Shown piece by piece: positions 44,904-53,428 of a stretch of 64,000 bases of DNA. The DNA comes from Citrobacter rodentium NBRC 105723 = DSM 16636 (GTDB lineage Bacteria > Pseudomonadota > Gammaproteobacteria > Enterobacterales > Enterobacteriaceae). Location: NCBI RefSeq assembly GCF_021278985.1, contig NZ_CP082833.1:1984001-2048000 (forward strand), in the 5' to 3' direction. Position 1 is the stretch's first letter. Each line of letters begins with the position of its first letter. A program made the translations under genes and the position numbers. The notes beneath the pieces were generated by a model. It was not told where the DNA came from and searched no databases. It was given only the letters and a program-made list of their open reading frames with translations.

Positions 44904-46376
44904 ATGAAAGATAATGCCGAACCGGCCTCACGAAATTCCGCATTCACCGCCCCCGTTGATGAGGTATTACCCATCACACAAATGTTTCTCTACGGCCTGC
45001 AACATGTGCTCGTCATGTATGCCGGTGCCGTCGCCGTACCGCTGGTTGTGGGCAACGCGGTAGGTTTACCCCCTGAACATATTATTTTACTGATCAGCGC
45101 CGACCTGGTTATTTGCGGGGCCGCCACCATGTTGCAATCCCTCGGGTGTACCCAGTGGCTGGGCTGTAGATTACCGCTGATTCAGGGCTGTACCTTCGCG
45201 GCGCTCATCCCGATGGTGCTTATCGGCCGGGAGTATGGCATCGGCGGGATTTCAGGCGCCGTTATCGTGTCAGGTATTTTTATACTCTGCTGCGCGCCGT
45301 GGATCAGTAAATTGATCCGTTTTTTCCCGAAGGTCGTCATGGGCAGCATCGTGACCCTAATCGGCATGTCGATAATGCCGGTCGCGGGCGGCTGGATCGG
45401 CGGCGGCTCCAGCGAGATGGACAATTTCGGCGCCCCCTTCGCGCTGCTGATGGCGGCAATTACCCTCGTTATCATCCTCAATATTTACACCTTCGCCTCC
45501 GGAGTGCTTAAAAACACCTCAGTACTGATCGGGCTTATTATCGGTACGGTTCTGTGGAGTTTTTTCCAGCCGCTCGATTTTCATCTCGTTAACGCAACCC
45601 AGTGGCTGCATTTACCCACGCTGATGCCATTCGCTAAGCCGGAGTTCCATATTATCCCGGTAGCCTTACTGTCGATGGTGATGGTGGTAGTGATGGTTGA
45701 AACCATGTCGTCGATGTTAGCTACCGGCGACATCGTCGGTAAGAAGGTCGATGCGAAAATGCTGCGCAATGGCCTTAACGTCTGTGGCCTTGCCACCCTG
45801 TTCTGCGGCTTCTTTAACCTTTTTCCCTACGCCGCCTTTGCGCAAAACGTGGGGCTGATTGGCCTTACCGGCGTGCGTAGCCGCTTTGTGGTTTCGGTAT
45901 CCGGGATCATTCTGATGACGATGGGTCTGTTTGCCAAAATGGCGGCGCTGGTTGTGCTGATCCCGAAACCCATCCTCGGCGGCGCGGGCATCGTGATGTT
46001 CGGAATGGTTGCCGTTTCCGGCATCCGCACCCTGGGACAAGTGAATTATCGAAATAATAATAACGGCATGGTGGTGGCTTTAACCCTCGGTCTCGGCATG
46101 ATGCCGGTGTTGGTGCCGAACCTGTTTACGCAATTTAACGCCATGCTCCAGCTCTTCCTGCATAGCGGTATCACCATCGGCACGCTGACGGCGATAGTCG
46201 CCAACCTCACGCTCAACGGTAGCGCGCCTTTTCGCATCAACCACGACGCGCCGGTGCCTGACCCAGCTCCGCCCAGCTCAGCCGCGCGAAACATGGCCGT
46301 CAGAACCGTCAGAATGTGGCTGCTGCTGCGGAAAGTCCAGAAAGACCAACTGCATGAGGAAACCCAGGAGAGCTGA
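44904..46376 (+). CDS. NCS2-family purine (xanthine/urate) permease
   Basis: Proton-coupled nucleobase transporter with about 12-14 membrane helices, 490 residues. The start is the ATG at 44904 (AGGAG upstream); 44877 gives a longer, unsupported N-terminus. The NCS2 hallmarks are GLQHVLVMYAGAVAVPL, VETMSSMLATGDIVG and QNVGLIGLTG. Overall it resembles E. coli UacT (including a C-terminal VRTVRMWLLLRK), but the last signature position is Gly, as in xanthine-specific XanQ. The imported purine is therefore uncertain. First gene of the permease-peptide-fdhF unit. Confidence 0.92.
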   Translation: MKDNAEPASRNSAFTAPVDEVLPITQMFLYGLQHVLVMYAGAVAVPLVVGNAVGLPPEHIILLISADLVICGAATMLQSLGCTQWLGCRLPLIQGCTFAALIPMVLIGREYGIGGISGAVIVSGIFILCCAPWISKLIRFFPKVVMGSIVTLIGMSIMPVAGGWIGGGSSEMDNFGAPFALLMAAITLVIILNIYTFASGVLKNTSVLIGLIIGTVLWSFFQPLDFHLVNATQWLHLPTLMPFAKPEFHIIPVALLSMVMVVVMVETMSSMLATGDIVGKKVDAKMLRNGLNVCGLATLFCGFFNLFPYAAFAQNVGLIGLTGVRSRFVVSVSGIILMTMGLFAKMAALVVLIPKPILGGAGIVMFGMVAVSGIRTLGQVNYRNNNNGMVVALTLGLGMMPVLVPNLFTQFNAMLQLFLHSGITIGTLTAIVANLTLNGSAPFRINHDAPVPDPAPPSSAARNMAVRTVRMWLLLRKVQKDQLHEETQES

Positions 46377-46378
46377 TT

Positions 46379-46495
46379 ATGTTCATTCGCCTGTCTCTCG
46401 CGCTGTTTGTTTTACTGCTGCTGGCGATACCCGCAGTACAGCAGGCGATAACGCTGGGTTTAAACAGTCGTTTTAGTTTTGCCCTGCTGTTTTAA
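46379..46495 (+). CDS. 38-residue single-span membrane peptide
   Basis: A short frame beginning MFIRLSLALFVLLLLAIPAV and ending SRFSFALLF. One strong hydrophobic helix (LSLALFVLLLLAIPAV) is followed by a short polar tail. The ATG lies two bases after the permease stop with AGGAG eight bases upstream, a better ribosome site than many genes here. The stop is 15 bases before fdhF. It may be a small partner of the permease or a membrane tether for the formate dehydrogenase complex. No family recognised. Confidence 0.65.
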   Translation: MFIRLSLALFVLLLLAIPAVQQAITLGLNSRFSFALLF

Positions 46496-46510
46496 AACAG
46501 GAATATCATT

Positions 46511-48658
46511 ATGAAAACGGTGACAACGGTCTGCCCCTACTGTGCCTCAGGCTGCAAAATGCAGCTTACAATTGAGGACGGCAAAATTATCCGCGCCGAC
46601 GCGGCGATGGGCAAAAACAACCAGGGCACGCTGTGCCTGAAAGGCTACTACGGCTGGGATTTCCTCAATGATAACCAGATCCTCACCCCACGCCTGAAAA
46701 CGCCGATGATCCGCCACGCGCGCGGCGGCAGGCTGGAGTCCGTCTCCTGGGAAACCGCGCTGGACTACGTCGCAACGCGCCTCAGCGCCATCAAAGCGAA
46801 ATATGGCCCGGACGCCATCCAGACCACGGGCTCTTCCCGCGGAACGGGGAATGAAACCAACTACATCATGCAAAAGTTTGCGCGGGCGGTAATTGGCACC
46901 AATAACGTGGATTGCTGCGCACGCGTCTGACACGGCCCTTCGGTTGCAGGTCTGCACCAGTCGGTCGGTAACGGCGCGATGAGCAATGCCATCACTGAGA
47001 TCGATCATACCGATCTGGTATTTATTTTTGGCTATAACCCGGCGGATTCGCACCCTATCGTGGCGAATCATATTCTTAACGCCAAACGTAACGGCGGCAA
47101 AATTATCGTCTGCGACCCGCGTAAAATCGAAACCGCGCGCATTGCCGATATGCATATTGCGCTCAAAAACGGCTCTAACATCGCCCTGCTTAATGCTATC
47201 GGGCACGTGATTGTCAAAGAGGATCTTTATGATAAATCCTTTGTGGCCAACCGTTCTGAGGGCTTCGAAACCTGGCGTAATATCGTTGAGCGTTATACGC
47301 CGGAATCGGTTGAAGAGATAACCGGCGTCAGCGCCCGGCAGATTCGCGAGTGCGCCAGAATGTACGCCACCGCCCGCACCGCCACCATCCTGTGGGGAAT
47401 GGGGGTCACGCAGTTCTGGCAGGGTGTCGAGACCGTCCGCGCGCTGACCAGCCTGGCGATCCTCACCGGCAACCTCGGTAAAGCGCACGTCGGGGTTAAC
47501 CCGGTACGCGGCCAGAATAACGTGCAGGGAGCCTGCGATATGGGCGCGCTGCCGGATACTTACCCCGGCTACCAGTACGTCAGCGTTCCTGAAAACCGGG
47601 AGAAATTTGCCAAAGCCTGGGGCGTGGAAAGCCTTCCGGCACACACCGGCTACCGGATAAGCGAGTTGCCGCACCGGGTGGCAAAAGGCGAAGTGCGCGC
47701 CGCCTGGATAATGGGCGAAGATCCGCTTCAGACCGACGCCGAACTGTCCGCAGTGCGTCAGGCGTTGTCGGATCTGGAGTTGCTCATTGTGCAGGATATT
47801 TTCATGACCAAAACCGCCGCCGTGGCGGACGTCATTCTGCCCTCAACGTCATGGGGGGAGCACGAAGGGGTTTATACGGCGGCGGATCGTGGCTTCCAGC
47901 GATTTTTTAAAGCGGTGGAGCCGCAGTGGGATTTGAAAACGGACTGGCAAATCATTTGTGAAGTTTCCAGCCGGATGGGCTACCCGATGCACTATGACAA
48001 CACCCGGCAAATCTGGGATGAGCTGCGTCATCTCTGTCCGGGCTTTTTGGGCGCCACCTATGAGAAAATGGGCGAGCTGGGCTACGTGCAGTGGCCGTGT
48101 TGGGACGAATCGGAGGCGGATCAGGGCACCTCTTATCTGTTCGAAGAGCGTTTTTCGACGCCTGACGGCCTGGCGCATTTCTTTACCTGCGAATGGCAGG
48201 CGCCTCTCGATAAGCTCAGCGATGACTTTCCGATGGTGCTCTCCACGGTGCGTGAAGTTGGCCACTACTCCTGCCGTTCGATGACCGGCAACTGCGCGGC
48301 GCTGGCGAAGCTGGCAGACGAGCCGGGCTATGCGCAGATTAACACCGCGGATGCCGAGCGTCTGGGCATCAGGGATGAAGAGCTGGTATGGATAAATTCC
48401 CGCAAAGGTCGCGTTATCACCCGGGCGAAGGTCAACGACCGGCCAAACGTCGGGGCGATCTATATGACTTACCAGTGGTGGATAGGCGCCTGCAACGAAC
48501 TGGTGACGGAGAACCTCAGCCCCATCACCAAAACGCCGGAGTATAAATACTGCGCGGTTAACGTTGAGCGCATTGCCGACCAGCAGGCTGCCGAACAGTA
48601 CGTGATTGACGAGTACAACAAGCTGAAAGCCAGCCTGCGGGACATCGCTGCTGGATAA
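46511..48658 (+). CDS. fdhF: Selenocysteine formate dehydrogenase H (FdhF-type)
   Basis: Molybdopterin (bis-MGD) and [4Fe-4S] enzyme oxidising formate to CO2, 715 codons plus stop. An in-frame TGA at 46928-46930 is codon 140, the position of selenocysteine in E. coli FdhF (VDCCARV-Sec-HGPSVAG). The frame continues with high similarity to FdhF to the TAA at 48658, and a SECIS hairpin follows the TGA. N-terminal cluster cysteines are seen in CPYCASGCKM. It lies in the purine operon beside AegA/YgfT-type genes instead of standing alone, which ties formate oxidation to purine reduction. Confidence 0.95.
46928..46967 (+). promoter_or_regulatory. SECIS element for selenocysteine insertion
   Basis: The UGA codon is followed by a hairpin whose apex GGTTGCAGGTCTGCACC has the same stem and AGGTCT loop that SelB recognises in E. 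coli fdhF. Its conservation argues that the TGA is read as selenocysteine and not as a nonsense mutation. Confidence 0.9.
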
Positions 48659-48662
48659 ATAA

Positions 48663-48686
48663 ATCGCCCCGTCGGGGCGATTTTTT
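48663..48686 (+). terminator. Intrinsic terminator of the permease-fdhF unit
   Basis: Stem ATCGCCCC / GGGGCGAT with a three-base loop and a run of six T, a few bases after the fdhF stop. It overlaps the 3' end of the convergent mocA. Confidence 0.88.
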
Positions 48687-49281
48687 ACACTTTGGCCGTC
48701 AGACGCCGCCCGGCAATCTGCTGATACTGTAACGGCGTGTCCACATCCCAGTGAACGCCCTGCTCGCTAACCGGCACCCTCAGTATGGGCATCTGACCCG
48801 TTATCTCTCTGAGCGTAACGTCATCCGCCGCGTCGCGAATAAGCGCAATGGCCCGCTCCGCAAACAGCACCGGGTGCCCTTTCCCCCGCCCGTACACCGG
48901 AATGCAACAGCTGTCCTGCGCTTTGCAGGCCCACAGCGCGCGATAGACGGCGGGCGTCACTTCCGGCATATCGCCCAACGCCAGAAAAAAATATGGCGCC
49001 CGAACATGGCTAACGCCGCAGCGAATGGATGAGAACATCCCCGACGGATAGTCCGGGTTAAACACCACCTCAATTGCCGGATGATCGGCGTAATACGCCG
49101 CCAGCTCATCGCCGCGAAATCCCGTTACCAGCACGACCCGGTCGCAAAACGCCAGGGCGCTGTCCAGCGCGCTGTCCAGAATGGTGCCCTCATTCCAGGG
49201 CAGCATCATTTTCCATTTTCCCATGCGGCTGGAAAGCCCGGCCGCCAGCATGACGCACTCTTTCATTATTATCTTTTCCAT
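48685..49281 (-). CDS. mocA: Molybdenum cofactor cytidylyltransferase MocA (YgfJ-like)
   Basis: Nucleotidyltransferase that attaches CMP to molybdopterin, giving the cytosine dinucleotide cofactor used by xanthine dehydrogenase-type enzymes. It has 198 residues, with the signature LAAGLSSRMGKWKMMLPW, then LVTGFRGDEL, ALGDMPEVTP and HPVLF; the final DVDTPLQYQ is the family end. Either ATG 49281 or 49266 could be the start, neither with a strong ribosome site. It lies 60 bases after the 2Fe-2S subunit gene, consistent with serving that enzyme. Confidence 0.9.
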   Translation of the reverse strand: MEKIIMKECVMLAAGLSSRMGKWKMMLPWNEGTILDSALDSALAFCDRVVLVTGFRGDELAAYYADHPAIEVVFNPDYPSGMFSSIRCGVSHVRAPYFFLALGDMPEVTPAVYRALWACKAQDSCCIPVYGRGKGHPVLFAERAIALIRDAADDVTLREITGQMPILRVPVSEQGVHWDVDTPLQYQQIAGRRLTAKV

Positions 49282-49341
49282 CGCGAGACACCGTATGGCG
49301 TATCAACGCTACCTTCTCGCAAAGGTAGCGTTTAACCGCAT

Positions 49342-49800
49342 TCAGCCCTTCAGAACCGCTTTAATGGATGTAATGATCGGTTGATATCCGGTGCAGCGGC
49401 ATAGATTGCCCTCCAGCGCCTCCTTCAGCTCGTCATCGTCAGGAGATGGGTTAGCATCCAGCAGCGCTTTGGCGCTCATCAACACCCCCGGGGTACAGAA
49501 CCCGCACTGCACCCCGCCGTGGCGTACAAACGCATTCTGCAGTTTCTTACCCACCGGATCGTGGTGCAGCGCTTCGACCGTCGTCACCTCCGCGCCGTTA
49601 CACTGCGCCGCCAGCAGCAGACAGGAACAGACCGATTTTCCATCCATGATGACGGTACAGGCGCCGCACTCCCCTACGGAACATCCCTCTTTGGTGCCGG
49701 TCAGGCGCAGCGTCTCACGGAGAAAATCAATCAGCCGAAGATTATCCTCTACGTCATGGCTCACGCGGATGCCATTCACTTTAAGCTCAATATGATTCAT
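49342..49800 (-). CDS. xdhC: Xanthine dehydrogenase-type 2Fe-2S subunit
   Basis: A 152-residue small iron-sulfur subunit of a molybdenum hydroxylase. The plant-ferredoxin-like cluster cysteines are CSVGECGACTV and C near 60 (SVCSCLLLA). The second cluster is in QCGFCTPGVLMSAKALL and NLCRCTGYQPI. It passes electrons from the molybdenum site to FAD. It starts 12 bases after the large subunit gene. The symbol follows E. coli usage for the small subunit, not the XdhC maturation family. Confidence 0.93.
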   Translation of the reverse strand: MNHIELKVNGIRVSHDVEDNLRLIDFLRETLRLTGTKEGCSVGECGACTVIMDGKSVCSCLLLAAQCNGAEVTTVEALHHDPVGKKLQNAFVRHGGVQCGFCTPGVLMSAKALLDANPSPDDDELKEALEGNLCRCTGYQPIITSIKAVLKG

Positions 49801-49812
49801 GGTAATGGCTCC

Positions 49813-52800
49813 TTATTTGCTCTGTTCAGTCATCACGTCCTGCAACATCTGCCGGAACATATCGAGAAAAACGGGGATTTTGTAAGGCGCGGACCAGCGT
49901 CCGCCAATGGCTTTTTCAACCAGCCCGTTAAGCACCTGAGCGGCCTGGTTAACGGTTTCGGCATTAAGCACTTTCCCCGTTAACGCCTGCTCAACCTCCA
50001 GCAGCCGCTGCGGTTTGCTCATCAGCGCCCCATCCACCAGCCGGCACAGACGAATCACGTTGTCTTTATCAACATGGAACTGGCCGGTTAGGCTCTGGCG
50101 GGTAATGTTGAGCGCATTGCGCCTTCCAAGCTGCAGGTAGTGATTGCTCAGCGGCTGTTTCACTGGCGCGGGAAGAATAAATTTCGTCACCAGCTCATCC
50201 GGCTCAAGACAGGTGCGGTATCCGCCGGTAACAAATTCGCTGACCAGCATCCGCCGCGTACCGCGCAGGCTGCGCAGTTCAATTTCGGCATCGTAAATAA
50301 TCAGCGGCGGCATGGAGTCCGCGCAGGGCGCGGCGTTAACGATATTGCCGCCAATCGTGGCGCGATTGCGCAGCTGCAGGGAACCGATGGTTTTACAGGC
50401 CGTCACCAGCAGCGGATAACGCTGCGAAATAAGCGGATGTCTTACCAGGTCTGTGAAGCAGACGCCCGCGCCAATGGAGACGCCGCCGTTATTATCCGTA
50501 ATCTCTTTTAACTCCGCTAAGGCGGCAATATTGACCAGCGGCACCTCGCCAGACTGCATTCTCGCCTGCACCAGTACATCCGTTCCCCCGGCAATCGGCA
50601 TTGCGCCCTTCTCCGCCAGCAGGGTTAAAGCCTGTTCCAGGGTTTGAGGCATGCTGAGCGACAGCGTGTTCAGGCGATGAACCTGTTTTTTCTCCCCTGC
50701 ATCCAGCATCTGCTCGCTTTGCCGCTCAGGTTTTTTAAGGTTATAGCCCAGACGTACCTGTTCCAGCGTCAGCGGCAGCGTGCGGTTGCGGCGACCAATG
50801 GCAAAACTCACCGCGTTGTTAAGAGCCGCAGCGCCCAGCTCAAGCACCGGTTCGCCAATGACCTTCGCGCCCATTGGCCCGGCTTTGTCGTAATTTTCCA
50901 CCGCGATAATATCAATGTGCGGCATATCCTTTATGGTTGGCAGCAGGTAGGTATCGAAGTTCTCTGACTTCACCACTCCGGATTCGGTGTTGAAATCCTC
51001 CAGCATGCCGTAGCCGATCATCCCCTGTAGCACCCCGCCGTAGACCTGTCCGGAAAAACCGACCGGGTTGATCACTTTCCCTACGTCGTGGGTTGCCACC
51101 ACGTTGTTGACCGTCACTTTACCGGTACGCATATCCACGGCGACGTCCGCAAGCTGGCAACCGTAAACCCAGGTGAAATAGGGGTTGCCGCAGCCTTTCT
51201 CTTCATCCCAGTGAATATCCGGCGCAACGTGCCAGCCGTAAGAGGATAAATTTGCCCCGGTGGCTTTGGTCATGTCGACCACCTGCTGAAAACTCAGGCC
51301 CAGCTCCGGGCGATGGCGGTTGAACACCTTGCCCTCCTGCCAGGCCAGATCGTCTGGCCCCTCCGCCTGCAGCGTCTCTTTGACGGCTTCGGCCATCCGT
51401 TTTTTGATTTTATTTGCCGCGTTCAGAATCGCCTGTCCGCCCATCAGCGTCCCGCGCGACGCCACCGTGGAGCCGCCGTCGGCGATCATCGCGGTAGCCG
51501 GTTCGGTGAACATCACGCGATCAAGCCCGACGCCGAACGCTTCCGCCGCCAGCAGTGACATGGTGGTTTGCAGTCCCTGTCCGTTTTCGGAAACCGAGGT
51601 TGAGATATTAATACTGCCATCCGCATTAACCTGTATTAATGCTGAGGAGGCATCCAGCCCTTCGGCCCCGAGCGAACAGCCGCGATGGCTTAACGCAAAG
51701 CCGATGCCGTAGCGAATGGGGCCGCCTTTGGCGTTAAGCTGCTGGTAATGCGCCCGTCTGGCCTCGTATTCCGCTTTGATCAGCGATTTTTCCAGCACCT
51801 CCCGGGCAGACACGGTATGTCCATCGAAGACCTGTCCGGCCATGCTGGTATCGCCCTGCTTAAGGACATTTCGCAGACGTAGCTCAACGGGCGAAAGCCC
51901 CATCTGTTCGGCCACCTCATCCATCAGGGATTCGTTAGCGAAAATCACCTGCGGCGCGCCATAGCCACGATAGGCGGAGGTGTAGTTGTTATTGGTATAA
52001 ACCCCCACCAGATCGACACGGACGTTAGGGATGTTATACGGCCCCGCCGCCTGCACCGAGCTGCGCCAGGTGACAAACATGGTCTGCCCGGAGTAGCTGC
52101 CGCCATCGGCGATAATCTCGATTTTAATCGCCTGAATACGCGCATCGTCATCCAGCCCGATGCGATATTTCATCTTATAAGGGTGGCGCTTATAGCTCTC
52201 GCGCATGGACTGTTCGCGGTTGTAGGAGATTTTTACCGGGCGGCCAGTGAGGTGAACCAGCAATGCCGCGCGGCAGGAGACGTTATCAATAATGTCATCT
52301 TTGCCGCCAAAGGAGCCGCCCAGCACCGAGCGCTTCACGTTCACTTTGGCCTGCGGAATATTGAGGTATTTGGCGACCACGGCGCGGGTGCGGTGCGCGT
52401 TCTGAATGGAACCGGCAATGGTCATGATCTGCTCATTATCATCCAGATACGCAATAATTGACTCCGGCTCTATATAGCCATGCTCCTGAAAACCCACCTC
52501 GTATTCACGTTCGAAGATGTGGGTTGAGGCGGCGAACCCGGCATCAATATCCCCTTTCACCGTATGGTGGCGATTAATAATATTACTGTCGAGTTCGCTG
52601 TGAATCAGCCTTGCGCCCGGCTTCATCGCCTCTTCGGGGCTGGTAATCGGTTCCCAGGGAGTGTAGGTGACTTTTATTTTTTCGACCGCAACACAGGCCG
52701 CTTCGTAGGATTCTGCGGCAACAACGGCGATCACGTCGCCGCGATAGGCGATTTCTTTGTCGATGATGGGGGGGTGATCGGGAATAATCGCCCCTAATTT

Positions 52801-53028
52801 ACGCTGTCCGGGGATGTCATCCCAGGTAGCGATGCACACCACGCCGGGAACCTTTTCCGCTTCAGTTAAATCGAGCGCATCGATATGTCCGGCAGCAATA
52901 TCCACATAGCGACAGACACCATACAGCATATCCTTCATTTTGATATCGTCGCCGTAAACCGCCTTACCTGTTACCTTCGCGAGCCCATCGACGCGCGGCA
53001 CTTCATTGCCAACCAGCAATGTATCCAT
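49813..53028 (-). CDS. xdhD: Molybdenum hydroxylase with fused Mo-binding and FAD-binding subunits
   Basis: A 1071-residue protein. Residues 1 to about 765 form the xanthine dehydrogenase large subunit: RVDGLAKVTGKAVYGDDI at the start, GGSFGGKDDIIDN for cofactor binding, and AYRGYGAPQ. Near its end is MGAKVIGEPVLELGAAA, whose Glu matches the catalytic glutamate. From about 800 an FAD_binding_5 domain follows (MPIAGGTDVLVQARM; TIGGNIVNAAPCADSMPPLII) with its CO_deh_flav_C end. In E. coli XdhD carries 2Fe-2S plus Mo, and FAD is the separate YgfM, so the fusion order differs. Likely a xanthine/hypoxanthine-type hydroxylase. Confidence 0.92.
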   Translation of the reverse strand: MDTLLVGNEVPRVDGLAKVTGKAVYGDDIKMKDMLYGVCRYVDIAAGHIDALDLTEAEKVPGVVCIATWDDIPGQRKLGAIIPDHPPIIDKEIAYRGDVIAVVAAESYEAACVAVEKIKVTYTPWEPITSPEEAMKPGARLIHSELDSNIINRHHTVKGDIDAGFAASTHIFEREYEVGFQEHGYIEPESIIAYLDDNEQIMTIAGSIQNAHRTRAVVAKYLNIPQAKVNVKRSVLGGSFGGKDDIIDNVSCRAALLVHLTGRPVKISYNREQSMRESYKRHPYKMKYRIGLDDDARIQAIKIEIIADGGSYSGQTMFVTWRSSVQAAGPYNIPNVRVDLVGVYTNNNYTSAYRGYGAPQVIFANESLMDEVAEQMGLSPVELRLRNVLKQGDTSMAGQVFDGHTVSAREVLEKSLIKAEYEARRAHYQQLNAKGGPIRYGIGFALSHRGCSLGAEGLDASSALIQVNADGSINISTSVSENGQGLQTTMSLLAAEAFGVGLDRVMFTEPATAMIADGGSTVASRGTLMGGQAILNAANKIKKRMAEAVKETLQAEGPDDLAWQEGKVFNRHRPELGLSFQQVVDMTKATGANLSSYGWHVAPDIHWDEEKGCGNPYFTWVYGCQLADVAVDMRTGKVTVNNVVATHDVGKVINPVGFSGQVYGGVLQGMIGYGMLEDFNTESGVVKSENFDTYLLPTIKDMPHIDIIAVENYDKAGPMGAKVIGEPVLELGAAALNNAVSFAIGRRNRTLPLTLEQVRLGYNLKKPERQSEQMLDAGEKKQVHRLNTLSLSMPQTLEQALTLLAEKGAMPIAGGTDVLVQARMQSGEVPLVNIAALAELKEITDNNGGVSIGAGVCFTDLVRHPLISQRYPLLVTACKTIGSLQLRNRATIGGNIVNAAPCADSMPPLIIYDAEIELRSLRGTRRMLVSEFVTGGYRTCLEPDELVTKFILPAPVKQPLSNHYLQLGRRNALNITRQSLTGQFHVDKDNVIRLCRLVDGALMSKPQRLLEVEQALTGKVLNAETVNQAAQVLNGLVEKAIGGRWSAPYKIPVFLDMFRQMLQDVMTEQSK

Positions 53029-53067
53029 AACGTTCTATCTCCACTAATCAAGGGTGATAAGCAGATA

Positions 53068-53212
53068 CAGCAATGGTTATGCCATCTATACTGAAAGGGG
53101 AGTTTGGTGTGTGGATATGTGAGTTTCTTCAAAAAAAGATTCTGAAATTAAACAGCTGGATATAATCAGGCCGCGCTCGGTTATCAAAAAGAGAGGCGGC
53201 TTATCATAATGA
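53068..53212 (-). promoter_or_regulatory. xdh operon control region: sigma-54 promoter, CRP-like site, repeat
   Basis: In the 400-base gap between xdhD and the HNH gene. The minus-strand sigma-54 element TGGCAT-N5-TTGCT (53084-53069) predicts a leader of about 30 bases. TGTGA-N6-TCAAA lies at 53118-53133. CTTATCATAATGA (53200-53212) matches the island repeat at 11 of 13 positions. The order repeat, CRP-like site, promoter matches the other units. Confidence 0.7.
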
Positions 53213-53428
53213 TATTGCTAAGTTCTGCGCTTTAATCTGCATGATGAGGGTTGTGTTAATGGTGAAGGCCGGGCTGGCTTTTTTTAATTTATTGAGAATG
53301 AAATGATTGTCAGTAAAACGTGTATTCCCTGAGTCTCTCACCCGGATGTTGTGATGAACTGGACTTGAGTCATTGATGTTTTGCGAGCATGATCGCAATT
53401 ACATCAGCCTGTTATCCGGTTCATCCTT

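Noticed and set aside
46511..46979. Formate dehydrogenase looks split into two genes by a TGA
   Set aside because: The TGA is codon 140, the known selenocysteine site, with a conserved SECIS hairpin after it and continuous FdhF similarity on both sides.
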